DNA of 39,445 nt from contig CACVKW010000278.1 of assembly GCA_902749685.1 (NCBI GenBank), forward strand, positions 1 through 39,445, read 5' to 3'. The stretch is from Olavius sp. associated proteobacterium Delta 1 (GTDB lineage: Bacteria; Desulfobacterota; Desulfobacteria; Desulfobacterales; JAFDCJ01). How positions within the stretch are numbered: the stretch's first letter is position 1; every line of letters starts with the position of its first letter. Below, one piece after another: positions 24,569 through 32,044 of this stretch. The notes under the pieces are model-generated. The model was not told the origin of the DNA. It did not search any database and saw only the letters and a list, made by a program, of their open reading frames with translations. The position numbers and the translations under genes are program-made.

Positions 24569-25696
24569 TCAAGGCCTTCTTTTGGCTTGGAAAAGGAGCA
24601 GCCTTTCGGGAGGTAAATGAATCGGCAGTTCCATCTGGGTGTGGATATTCATGGACTCCATGGTCTCCACCTGCAGATCCATATTCAGGCGCTGGTCAGT
24701 CGCCCCACCCGCCTCGTGCAGAACCCGCAGGCGTATCGTGTATAGAGATCCCCTGAACTCAATACGCTCGACCTTGGTTTTCAAAATGTTAAAGTCTACC
24801 GACTCATCACGGATGACCCGGATATCTTCCGGTCGAATGGCGACGACCACGGGCCGGCCCTGGTATTTAACTGCCCGGCCCGGTTTCAACTGTAATATAT
24901 ACTGGCCAAAGAATATGGCGTCCGGATCACGTCCCATGCAATCCGATATGAAGTTCATCTCTCCGATAAAATCGGCCACAAAGGGGTTTTCCGGCGACAC
25001 GTAAAGCTCATGCGGGGTGGCGTACTGCATCAGCTTACCTTCGTCGATGACCACAACGCGGTCGGCCATGGTTAGCGCCTCTTCCTGGTCATGGGTCACC
25101 ATAAGGGTTGTAACCCCAAGGGTCTCCTGTATGCGACGGATCTCGGCCCGCAGGTACACCCGCACGCGGGCATCCAGAGCCGAGAGCGGCTCATCCAGCA
25201 ATAGCATAGAGGGGCTGGGGGCCAGCGCCCGCGCCAGGGCAACGCGCTGCTGCTGACCGCCGGAAAGTTGGGCCGGGTATTTGTGCGACTGTTCCTGGAT
25301 GCCGACAAGTTCCAGCATCTCCATGGCACGTTGTTCCCGCTGTTCCTTGGAGAACTGGCGGCGCTTGATTCCGTACTGCACATTGCCGATAATGTTGATA
25401 TTGGGAAACAGCGCATAGGACTGGAACACGATTCCCAGGTGCCTGTTTGCCACCGGTTCGCGGGACACATCGCGACCCCCAATCCACACCGATCCGGAAT
25501 TCTGCTCCTCCAGACCGGCGATGACCCTCAAAAGTGTTGTCTTCCCGCATCCGCTCGGACCCAGGACCGAAACGAACTCTCCCTGCTTGATGCCGACGCT
25601 GATGTCACTTAACGCGGTAAACTGGCCAAACAGCTTGGTAATATTACGAACCTCCAGGAAATATTCGTCAGCGTTATTTTCGATGTTCTGATCCAT
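24569..25696 (-). CDS. ABC transporter ATP-binding protein (PotA/FbpC/PhnT-like, TOBE domain)
   Basis: 375 residues. Walker A GPSGCGKTT at 46-54, Q-loop in VFQSYALFP, signature LSGGQQQR at 144-151, Walker B LLLDEP at 165-170, and switch His in VTHDQEEAL are all intact. The C-terminal 130 residues form the TOBE-type regulatory domain. It energises import through the downstream permease. The order binding protein - ATPase - permease fits the putative 2-aminoethylphosphonate (PhnSTU-like) and ferric (FbpABC) subclasses. The start is the ATG encoding MDQNIENNADEYF, with AGAGAGATGAATGG upstream. There is a gap of nearly 300 repeat-containing bases before the permease gene, unusual for an ABC operon. 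Confidence 0.93.
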   Translation of the reverse strand: MDQNIENNADEYFLEVRNITKLFGQFTALSDISVGIKQGEFVSVLGPSGCGKTTLLRVIAGLEEQNSGSVWIGGRDVSREPVANRHLGIVFQSYALFPNINIIGNVQYGIKRRQFSKEQREQRAMEMLELVGIQEQSHKYPAQLSGGQQQRVALARALAPSPSMLLLDEPLSALDARVRVYLRAEIRRIQETLGVTTLMVTHDQEEALTMADRVVVIDEGKLMQYATPHELYVSPENPFVADFIGEMNFISDCMGRDPDAIFFGQYILQLKPGRAVKYQGRPVVVAIRPEDIRVIRDESVDFNILKTKVERIEFRGSLYTIRLRVLHEAGGATDQRLNMDLQVETMESMNIHTQMELPIHLPPERLLLFQAKRRP

Positions 25697-26074
25697 TCAT
25701 CTCTCTCAGTGTTAGATCCCATAAATATTTTAAAAAAATAATAATGGATATCTAAATACAGTTGGACTTATGATTGAGAAAATCCCAAGCACCAATTATC
25801 AAATGACAAACAATATCCAAATTCGAAATTCCAAAAATTCCCCTGACCCCCTTTAGAAAAGAGAGGGAGACAAGTTTGGAATTTGAGTCATTGTATTTTG
25901 AGATTTGTTTGGGATTTGAGTTTTGTTATTTGGGATTTAATTTGCTGTTCCTTGCAATAGAAAGATCAATAAAATCTATCAAAGTTATGTAAATTACCTA
26001 AAGGAAACAACACTAAACGCCGGCACAACCGGTCCACCGGTTGTGCCGGCAATTAGGTTGGTTGGCACTATCTG
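25697..26074. repeat. Spacer with inverted heptamer arrays between binding-protein and ATPase genes
   Basis: About 25796-25847 holds CAAATGA, CAAACAA, TATCCAA, ATTCGAA, ATTCCAA in 7-base phase. About 25873-25945 holds the opposite-strand style words AATTTGA, GTCATTG, TATTTTG, AGATTTG, then ATTTGAG, TTTTGTT, ATTTGGG, ATTTAAT. The arms face each other around a short GA-rich centre and could fold into a very long, imperfect hairpin. A GC-rich hairpin follows at 26019-26050. Confidence 0.75.
26019..26050 (-). terminator. Strong GC-rich hairpin downstream of the binding-protein gene
   Basis: GCCGGCACAACCGG (26019-26032) pairs perfectly over 14 bp with CCGGTTGTGCCGGC (26037-26050) around a TCCA loop, 24 bases after the binding-protein stop codon on the minus strand. 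The following sequence on that strand is only moderately T-rich (GTTTAGTGTTGTTT). It may be a partial terminator that also protects the binding-protein mRNA, giving the usual excess of binding protein. Confidence 0.75.
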
Positions 26075-27130
26075 TTACTTCTTAGGTGCACTCTTGCTGT
26101 CGTAACGCTGAATCCACTCTTTGAGAATACTTTTGCGGCTCTGAGCGGCCCACTGCAGGTCGTTGTCGATCAGGACCGACATCGGATCTGACGGCCAGCC
26201 TTCGGGGGCCTCAACTTTTATGTCGGTGGCCACAATGGGGTAGACCTTGGCATACATGGCCATGGCGTCATCGCTGATGGCCCAGTCCAGGAATATTTTG
26301 GCCTCTTTCTTGATGCGGGGTTTTTTCATCAAGGCGTTTGCTTCGACCTCGTATCCGGAACCCTCTTTGGGGAACGCAACCACGACCGGCTCGCCTTTGG
26401 CGCGTTGTTTAAACCCGCGGTAGGCAAAAGACATTCCGATCGGAAACTCACCTTTGCCTGCCATTTTCGCCGGTTTGGATCCCGAATGGGTGTACATGGC
26501 GATGTTTTCGTGCAGTTGATCCAGGTAATCCCAACCTTTCTCTTTCCCCATGAGTTGGAGAATTGCCGAGACGGTCAGGAATCCGGTGCCGGATGAAGCC
26601 GGATTCGGCATGACGAGATGGCCCTTATACATTGGCTTGATAAGATCGGCATAAGATTGGGGCAGCACAATACCCTTGGCTTTCATTTCGATCGTGTTGC
26701 CGACGATTCCGGTAACATAGGCCTTAATGCCGACCCAGCGAACAGGATTATCCCTTCCATCCTTCATCCCTTTTCTGACCTTTTCGACGCCTTTAGGATT
26801 GTAGCCTTTAAGCATACCCAGATCGTTGCAAATCAGAAGGCTTGTGGCCGCCGTACCCCACACCACGTCTGCCTGGATGTTATCTTTTTCGGCCAGAAGT
26901 TTGGCAGTAACAATCCCCGTTGAATCCCGAACGATGTTAAGTTTGATGTCCGGATGGGCTTTTTTGAAAGCCGGTAAGTAAACAGCAAGTTCGTCGTCTT
27001 CCAGGGCTGTATAAACCAAAAGATCCCCGGCACTGGCACTGCCGAAACCCACCAATGTCATCAGGGCTACCAGACCCAAAATAACACCAATAAAATTACC
27101 CTTGTTTTTTGCATGCAGAATGTTCATCAT
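26075..27130 (-). CDS. ABC transporter substrate-binding protein, 2-aminoethylphosphonate-type (PhnS/AepX-like group)
   Basis: 351 residues. A long basic N-terminus, a hydrophobic core and an ASA-GD cleavage site near residue 34 make a secretion signal. The start is the first of two adjacent ATGs, seven bases after GGAGG. The mature part matches my memory of putative 2-aminoethylphosphonate-binding proteins: VYTALEDDELAVY, RDSTGIVTAKLLAE, ADVVWGTAATSLL, MPNPASSGTGFL, YTHSGSKPAKMA, and a final KEWIQRYDSKSAPKK. The adjacent-tyrosine iron motif of FbpA/FutA proteins is not seen near the C-terminus (MYAKVYP instead). No phosphonate-degrading gene is nearby, so the substrate remains open. It heads the operon; a Fur-box-like palindrome lies 120 bases upstream. 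Confidence 0.88.
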   Translation of the reverse strand: MMNILHAKNKGNFIGVILGLVALMTLVGFGSASAGDLLVYTALEDDELAVYLPAFKKAHPDIKLNIVRDSTGIVTAKLLAEKDNIQADVVWGTAATSLLICNDLGMLKGYNPKGVEKVRKGMKDGRDNPVRWVGIKAYVTGIVGNTIEMKAKGIVLPQSYADLIKPMYKGHLVMPNPASSGTGFLTVSAILQLMGKEKGWDYLDQLHENIAMYTHSGSKPAKMAGKGEFPIGMSFAYRGFKQRAKGEPVVVAFPKEGSGYEVEANALMKKPRIKKEAKIFLDWAISDDAMAMYAKVYPIVATDIKVEAPEGWPSDPMSVLIDNDLQWAAQSRKSILKEWIQRYDSKSAPKK

Positions 27131-27681
27131 TACACGACCTCCTTTTTTAAGTATTAATAGTTATTTCAGCAACTTTTTTTGCCTCCCAATTTATGAATGA
27201 TACAGTTACCGTTTGATCAACCGCTAATTATTCGAGATGGAACAAATCCGATAATGAGACTCATTCAGAAATTATGCAATAGCAAATTTACTAAGTGATG
27301 CCAAGAAAAATAATCTCACTTTCGCTATAAGCTTTGGTTATGGATGGATTGACCCGTCCTGAATAGGGAATAAAATCTATGTTCTCTAGCGGGAAAATGC
27401 CCTAAGCCATGGGTAATTCCCCCAAAAAAATAAGCTGTTCTACCCATGGACAAATCAGATCAGAAGATATAAAAATATACCAAATTTAATGAAGTTTTAT
27501 GCGCATGGGAGGCTACATTTCAGTGCGCGGCGCAAGGGTGGTTCTTTGTTGAAAGGGCTACCCTTCAACTTTCCCGGTCAACCCTCAAATAAACGCCCGG
27601 CATGTCTATTTACTCCCAAGTCCCTTTAATAATGCATTCCGCCGCCCCCATTGGTCATCACTTTGCAAAGGAGAAATCCCC
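27131..27681. other. Divergent regulatory spacer, binding-protein gene and KH-domain gene
   Basis: 550 bases with no supported gene. It contains the Fur-box-like palindrome (annotated separately). A perfect 9-bp inverted repeat, CCATGGGTA (27407-27415) and TACCCATGG (27441-27449), is spaced by 25 bases and could be an operator or hairpin. At 27548-27569 there is an imperfect GTTGAAAGGG...CCCTTCAAC hairpin. Promoters for both flanking genes must lie here, but I could not choose hexamers with confidence. Confidence 0.5.
27250..27266. promoter_or_regulatory. Fur-box-like palindrome upstream of the ABC import operon
   Basis: GATAATGAGACTCATTC contains the perfect 13-base palindrome AATGAGACTCATT (27253-27265). 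It resembles the GATAAT-based ferric-uptake regulator consensus in the left half and CATT in the right. It lies about 120 bases ahead of the binding-protein ATG on the minus strand. It could instead bind another dimeric regulator. Confidence 0.35.
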
Positions 27682-27912
27682 ATGAAAGATCTGGTCGCTC
27701 ACATTGCCCGCGAATTGGTCGATAAACCTGATGAGGTATCCGTAGCAGAAGTTGAAGGAAATCAAACATCAGTCCTGGAATTGAAGGTTGCTAAAGATGA
27801 TTTAGGCAAAGTTATCGGCAAACGGGGTCGTATTGCCCATGCCATACGCACGATCGTCGGCTCGGTTTCAGCCAAAGAAAAAAGGCGCATTGTCCTTGAA
27901 ATCATAGATTAG
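27682..27912 (+). CDS. khpA: KH-domain RNA-binding protein (KhpA family)
   Basis: A 76-residue single type-II KH domain. It starts at an ATG behind AAAGGAGAAA and has the RNA-binding GxxG loop as G46-K-R-G49 (DLGKVIGKRGRIAHAIRTIV). Length and sequence match KhpA (YlqC) proteins, small RNA chaperones that partner KhpB/Jag and affect cell size and small-RNA action. The family usually sits between rpsP and rimM in a ribosomal operon. Here it stands alone, between an ABC importer and a two-component system, so it may be a second copy. A hairpin with a T-run lies about 200 bases downstream. Confidence 0.92.
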   Translation: MKDLVAHIARELVDKPDEVSVAEVEGNQTSVLELKVAKDDLGKVIGKRGRIAHAIRTIVGSVSAKEKRRIVLEIID

Positions 27913-28098
27913 AAAGGCCGGCTTAGCCCAGGGGACTGATGAGCCGGGATTGACAAACGCCGCCATATTGGCTTATAAGAGATCCGGGACCAGTATTGCG
28001 TGCAAAATTCTGGTAGTCATTAAAGAGGGAAAAAAATCAGTTTTCATTTTTCATCGATCATAAGTTATACAAACGATTGATGATAGGAGACAACCTTC

Positions 28099-28146
28099 AT
28101 GGGCGAATTATGGCCCTTACACTGTATCCGGGATACAAAATTGTAA
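28099..28146 (+). CDS. Possible 15-residue leader peptide
   Basis: ATG at 28099 is preceded nine bases earlier by AGGAG (28085-28089). It encodes MGELWPLHCIRDTKL and then a stop. The frame covers the 5' arm, the centre and the start of the 3' arm of the terminator-like hairpin at 28113-28156, so ribosomes on it would open the hairpin. There is no run of a single regulatory amino acid, so classical amino-acid attenuation is not indicated. It may be chance. Confidence 0.3.
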   Translation: MGELWPLHCIRDTKL

Positions 28147-28156
28147 GGGCTTTTTT
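28113..28156 (+). terminator. Hairpin with T-run (terminator or attenuator)
   Basis: GCCCTTACA (28113-28121) pairs with TGTAAGGGC (28142-28150), followed by TTTTTT. Inside, TGTATCC pairs with GGATACA as an inner stem. It sits between khpA and the GAF-PAS kinase gene. It may end the khpA transcript, or control read-through into the kinase gene. Confidence 0.7.
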
Positions 28157-28266
28157 AATTTTATGGGTACTTTTTGTTTCATCCCCTACCAAAAAAAAAT
28201 CCAAAAAACCTGGGTGCCGGGGCACAAAGAAGGACACTTCGCGTTTTATGAGTCCGGGGAGATCGG

Positions 28267-30345
28267 ATGATGATCGGAAAATCCATTTATGACCATATTG
28301 ACGGAATAGATTTTGATTCACGGACCTATCGATTCAGATCCACCGAAGAGCTCGAATTGGAACGCGAAGAGCGTAAATTGGCCATCAAGCTGCTGCGTCG
28401 CCGCGATGATATTTTAAAAGCTGTCCATCTCTTTTCCGAACGCTTTTTAAGGATGCCGCTCACAGAAAGCAGTATTGAGCCCATATTGGAGACACTGGGC
28501 CACGCCGCTGAAGTCAGCCGGGTATATATTTTTGAAAACCGAACTCGCACAGACGGAGCGCTGGCAACCAGCCAGCGCTACGAATGGGTCGCTCCTGGTA
28601 TTAGAGCCCAGCTTGACAATGACAACCTGCAGGAACTGCCATGGTTGGAAGCCGGTTTCAGGCGCTGGGTCGAAACCCTCGGGAGACATGAGCTGATTTA
28701 CGGTCACGTGAGCGAGTTTCCGGAGTCGGAAAAGAAGATTTTATCAGTCCAGCACATTATCTCCATTATGGTCGCACCCATTTTTGTCGGCGACGACTGG
28801 TGGGGAATTATCGGTTTCGATGACTGCCTGTTGGAACGCGAGTGGTCTCCGGTTGAAATTGAAGCACTCAAAACAGCGGCTAATGTCCTCGGCGCCGCAA
28901 TTCAGCGAACAAAAGCTGAGGAGGCGTTGCTGCAATCTGAAAAAAAATATCGACTGGTAGTTGATAATGCCAATGAGGGCATCGTCATCACCCAGGATGG
29001 TATGCTCAAGTTTGCCAATCCGTCAATCTCCGAATTCACGGGTTACACCGAAAATACCCACCAAGAGCAATCTTTTCTGGAATATGTCCATCCGGACGAC
29101 AGGGAAATGGTCATCGAACACCACCGCAAACGATTGTCCGGTGAGGAAATACCTCGCCCCTACTCTTTCAGAATGATCGACCAAAAAAAACATATCCGAT
29201 GGATCCAAAACAACGGCGTTGTCGTCGAATGGGAGGGCCGACCGGCAACATTGAACTTCCTGTTGGACAATACCGAGCGAAAAAAAGCTGTGGATGCCCT
29301 GGCAGTGAGCGAAGAAAAATATCGACAACTTTTTGAAAGTGAATCCGATGCCGTGATGATATTTGATGCCCAAACCCAGCAATTTGAGGATGCCAACCCG
29401 GCCACATTAGATCTCTTTGGCTATTCAAAACCCGAATTCCTGGAACTGACGGTCGCAGGCATATCGGCCGAAAAAAATAAAACGCGAAAATCGGTTGGCA
29501 AAGTGATCCGGGATGATTCGCAAAGTACAAAAATACCCCTGCGCTATTTCATAAGAAAGGATGGCACTGTATTCCCGGGCGAAATATCCGCCGGTAAATT
29601 TATTTCCGGAGACCGCACAAAGATAATTGGTGCCGTGCGCGACATCACCAGTCGATTAGAGGCCGAAGAGAAAATTCGGGCTCTCAATCAGCAGCTGATA
29701 AAGGCCCAGGAAAACGAACGCAATCGGATAGCCGGTTATTTGCACGATCATGTGGCGCAAAATCTGTCGAGCTTAAAAATCGCCCTCGAAACGCTATTTG
29801 ATCATCAGCGCGAGGTGCCCCCAGAAATTGGTACAAAAATCTGTGAATTATCGAAAATCCTGCAAGATTCGATTACTGCAGTGCGAGATTTATCTTACGA
29901 TTTGCATCCGCCCGGGATGGATCAGCTTGGGCTGGTCCGGACGGTATATCAATACTGTGAAGATTACTCCGAAAAAAATGATGTGAGTGTTGACTTTTAC
30001 TCGGCCGGTATGAAGGATTTGAAGCTTGAATTTGACACTGAAATCAATTTATATCGTCTGATCCAAGAAGGTCTCAACAACATCAAAAAACACGCCCAAG
30101 CCGACCATGTCGTCATCCGACTTGTCGCATCATCACCATATATCATTTTGCGAATCGAAGACAACGGTCAAGGTTTTGATGTGGAACGTCGTCTGGCCAG
30201 GTCTTTCAAAGAAAAGCGATTGGGCTTGTCCAGCATGGAGGAACGCGTCAGTATGCTGGAAGGCACGATGAGTATCAAATCCCAGCCGTCAAAGGGAACC
30301 AGCCTTTTCATTGAAGTCCCCTGCAAGGAGAGAACGGATGACTGA
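28267..30345 (+). CDS. Soluble sensor histidine kinase, GAF-PAS-PAS-HisKA_3 (NarX/LiaS-type)
   Basis: 692 residues with no membrane helix, so a cytoplasmic sensor. About 45-210 is a GAF domain (VSRVYIFENR...SIMVAPIFVGDDWWGIIGFDD). About 220-345 and 350-470 are two PAS/PAC units (EKKYRLVVDNANEGIVITQDG; EEKYRQLFESESDAVMIFDAQ). About 475-560 is the HisKA_3 dimerisation domain, with phosphoacceptor H493 in RIAGYLHDHVAQNLSSLK. The ATPase domain ends the protein, with EDNGQGF and RLGLSSMEERV. The last codons overlap the start of the NarL-type regulator by 8 bases, so the two form a translationally coupled two-component pair. The signal is unknown; redox, light or small molecules are all possible. 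Confidence 0.93.
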   Translation: MMIGKSIYDHIDGIDFDSRTYRFRSTEELELEREERKLAIKLLRRRDDILKAVHLFSERFLRMPLTESSIEPILETLGHAAEVSRVYIFENRTRTDGALATSQRYEWVAPGIRAQLDNDNLQELPWLEAGFRRWVETLGRHELIYGHVSEFPESEKKILSVQHIISIMVAPIFVGDDWWGIIGFDDCLLEREWSPVEIEALKTAANVLGAAIQRTKAEEALLQSEKKYRLVVDNANEGIVITQDGMLKFANPSISEFTGYTENTHQEQSFLEYVHPDDREMVIEHHRKRLSGEEIPRPYSFRMIDQKKHIRWIQNNGVVVEWEGRPATLNFLLDNTERKKAVDALAVSEEKYRQLFESESDAVMIFDAQTQQFEDANPATLDLFGYSKPEFLELTVAGISAEKNKTRKSVGKVIRDDSQSTKIPLRYFIRKDGTVFPGEISAGKFISGDRTKIIGAVRDITSRLEAEEKIRALNQQLIKAQENERNRIAGYLHDHVAQNLSSLKIALETLFDHQREVPPEIGTKICELSKILQDSITAVRDLSYDLHPPGMDQLGLVRTVYQYCEDYSEKNDVSVDFYSAGMKDLKLEFDTEINLYRLIQEGLNNIKKHAQADHVVIRLVASSPYIILRIEDNGQGFDVERRLARSFKEKRLGLSSMEERVSMLEGTMSIKSQPSKGTSLFIEVPCKERTDD

Positions 30346-31015
30346 TAAAATACCGATCTTGATTGTTGATGACCATCCCCTGTTTCGGGAGGGTCTAAAG
30401 ACAATTATCGGACGCAACCGTCAATACGAAGTCGTCGGAGAGGCCGGCAGCGGGCAGGAGGGTCTCGAGTTGGCCCGCAAAACAAAGCCCGCCCTGATGA
30501 TGATCGATCTGTCGCTGCCGGATATGAACGGCATACAATTAACCCGCAAATTACGGTCCGAACTTCCCGCGACGACGATCATCATTGTCACCATGCATGC
30601 GAAAGTCGACTACATCGCCGAGGCTTTTCAAGCCGGTGCCACAGGGTATGTAATCAAGGAATCCGCTGCTGAAGGCTTACTGAAAGGGATAGAAACCGCT
30701 TTAAAAGGGGATTATTTCCTTGACAGTGCCGTATCCTCACAAGTTGTGCAGACATTGATGAAGCTGCCGGGCAAAGAGACCAAGATTATCGATGCGCGCT
30801 ACGCATCGCTAACCGCCAGGGAACAGGAAATTTTAAGATTGCTGGCCGAAGGCTTGTCGACCAAGGAGATTGCTGAAAAGCTTTTCATCAGTCCCAAGAC
30901 CGTCGAAAATCACCGCGCGAACATTATGAACAAACTGGATCTTCACAGCACCCTGGAACTGGTCCGCTATGCCGCCAAACTGGGCCTAATAGATATGGAT
31001 TTGTGGACGAATTAG
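30338..31015 (+). CDS. NarL/FixJ-family response regulator with LuxR-type HTH
   Basis: The start is ATG 30338, overlapping the kinase stop by 8 bases and preceded by AAGGAGAG. The product is 225 residues. The receiver has DD at 11-12, phosphoacceptor D57 in MMIDLSLPDMNG, Thr in IVTMH and the conserved Lys in VIKES. The C-terminal LuxR-type helix-turn-helix is LTAREQEILRLLAEGLSTKEIAEKLFISPKTVENH. It is the transcriptional output of the adjacent soluble kinase. Targets cannot be told from the window; no downstream co-directional gene is linked. Confidence 0.95.
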   Translation: MTDKIPILIVDDHPLFREGLKTIIGRNRQYEVVGEAGSGQEGLELARKTKPALMMIDLSLPDMNGIQLTRKLRSELPATTIIIVTMHAKVDYIAEAFQAGATGYVIKESAAEGLLKGIETALKGDYFLDSAVSSQVVQTLMKLPGKETKIIDARYASLTAREQEILRLLAEGLSTKEIAEKLFISPKTVENHRANIMNKLDLHSTLELVRYAAKLGLIDMDLWTN

Positions 31016-31295
31016 CGGGTCGCGGGACAAGCCAGTAATATAGGAAGGTGAGAAACTGTGGTAGCTACTTATGGCATAGGGCAGAGCGCATAGGGCATGG
31101 CGCGTTGAGTTAGGACGATTTGAATCCGGAATATCCGTCTTCTGACTTCTGTTCTCTGTCCCGCTGGTATTTGGGTGGGGGTGCGGGTCTCAGGCAAATA
31201 GCGAAAGGTTGAGGGTAACTGACTCAAGGCGCAAGGAATTGTCCGAAATCACCACTCAGTCAGCATTCCTGATGCCCACAATCTATTGGTGATTC
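31016..31295. repeat. Heptamer arrays downstream of the NarL-type regulator
   Basis: About 31074-31106 contains CATAGGG, CAGAGCG, CATAGGG, CATGGCG in 7-base phase. About 31138-31161 contains TCTTCTG, ACTTCTG, TTCTCTG. The second word recurs at 31982-32044 on the far side of the acyltransferase gene, in the same orientation, sharing the run GACTTCTGTTCTC. Confidence 0.75.
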
Positions 31296-31946
31296 TTAGA
31301 CTGATAACGCCGGGATCATAATTTCTTCAAGTTGCTTTCTTTGCTTTTCAATGAGATCTTTAGCCTTTACTCTTTCAAAATTGATCATTTTTCCAAAACG
31401 AATCGTTACCTTTGAAAAGGGTTTTGGTAGAATAAATTTATCCCAACTGTTGAATTGCCAGGCATTTTCTGCAGAAGCATAAAAAGGAACAATCGCTGCA
31501 TTCGTGGCATGTGCCAAACGAATCACACCTGGCTTTACGACACCGGAAGGTCCCCGCGGTCCATCTACTATATGAGCTGATAGTTTTGATTTTTTAAGAT
31601 TAGCGATCATATTTTTTAAAGCTAACATACCGCCTTTTGAAGAAGAACCACGAACTGGAGTCCAGCCGCTGCGTTCAGCAATACCGGCTACAATTTTCCC
31701 ATCCTTGCTTTGACTAATCATTAGACTCGGCTTGAAGTCTTTATAACTTTGAAAATGACGGACACCAGAAAAAAATTGTTGATGCCATGTACAAAGCAAA
31801 ACAGTCCCGCCATTGTTCAAATAATTCAACCATTCTTCCTCATTTTCAATGGTTAGACAGAAAGTCCCTGAATATATCCGGTTAAGTCGATAAAGAAATG
31901 AAATGAACAATTCTGACGTAATGAAACGGTCTATTTTTACTCTCAA
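31296..31946 (-). CDS. DUF374 / lysophospholipid acyltransferase-like protein
   Basis: A 216-residue protein of the PlsC-superfamily DUF374 group. Motifs are LLCTWHQQFF (catalytic His in the family's HxxxxD-like position), SQSKDGKIVAGIAERSGWTPVRGSSSKGG, and VDGPRGPSGVVKPGVIRLA. Such proteins are thought to acylate lipid A precursors or lysophospholipids at the inner membrane. The likely start is a TTG at 31946, ten bases after AGAGG. An ATG closer to the ribosome site is out of frame and closes after three codons (MLF), a possible translational brake. It is flanked on both sides by the TCTG-heptamer arrays and is less GC-rich than its neighbours, which hints at separate acquisition (inference). 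Confidence 0.88.
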   Translation of the reverse strand: MRVKIDRFITSELFISFLYRLNRIYSGTFCLTIENEEEWLNYLNNGGTVLLCTWHQQFFSGVRHFQSYKDFKPSLMISQSKDGKIVAGIAERSGWTPVRGSSSKGGMLALKNMIANLKKSKLSAHIVDGPRGPSGVVKPGVIRLAHATNAAIVPFYASAENAWQFNSWDKFILPKPFSKVTIRFGKMINFERVKAKDLIEKQRKQLEEIMIPALSV

Positions 31947-31981
31947 AACAACATTTCCTCTATATCATATTCAAAATTCCC

Positions 31982-32044
31982 ACTTCCGCATTCCGACTGC
32001 CCACTTCAGAACTCTGTCATCTGTCCTCTGACTTCTGTTCTCAC
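31982..32044. repeat. Nine-unit heptamer array overlapping the map stop codon
   Basis: ACTTCCG, CATTCCG, ACTGCCC, ACTTCAG, AACTCTG, TCATCTG, TCCTCTG, ACTTCTG, TTCTCAC occur in exact 7-base phase. The minus-strand TGA of the methionine aminopeptidase gene (32041-32043) falls in the last unit. Confidence 0.85.

Larger units (their letters stand above)
27913..28266. other. Spacer before the GAF-PAS kinase, with hairpin and possible leader ORF
   Basis: 354 bases. The main content is the hairpin and T-run at 28113-28156 and the overlapping 15-codon frame at 28099-28146, annotated separately. The stretch 28157-28266 is purine-rich, with a run of nine A, and leads to the kinase ribosome site GGGGAG. 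No other gene is supported. Confidence 0.5.

Noticed and set aside
26075..27130. Ferric-iron-binding protein (FbpA/FutA) assignment
   Set aside because: The adjacent-tyrosine iron motif is not seen, and long stretches fit the 2-aminoethylphosphonate-type group; kept only as an alternative because of the Fur-like site.
28077..28292. 71-residue frame upstream of the GAF-PAS kinase
   Set aside because: It overlaps the terminator hairpin and the kinase start, and its C-terminal half is a translation of A-rich DNA; the 15-codon frame has the better ribosome site.
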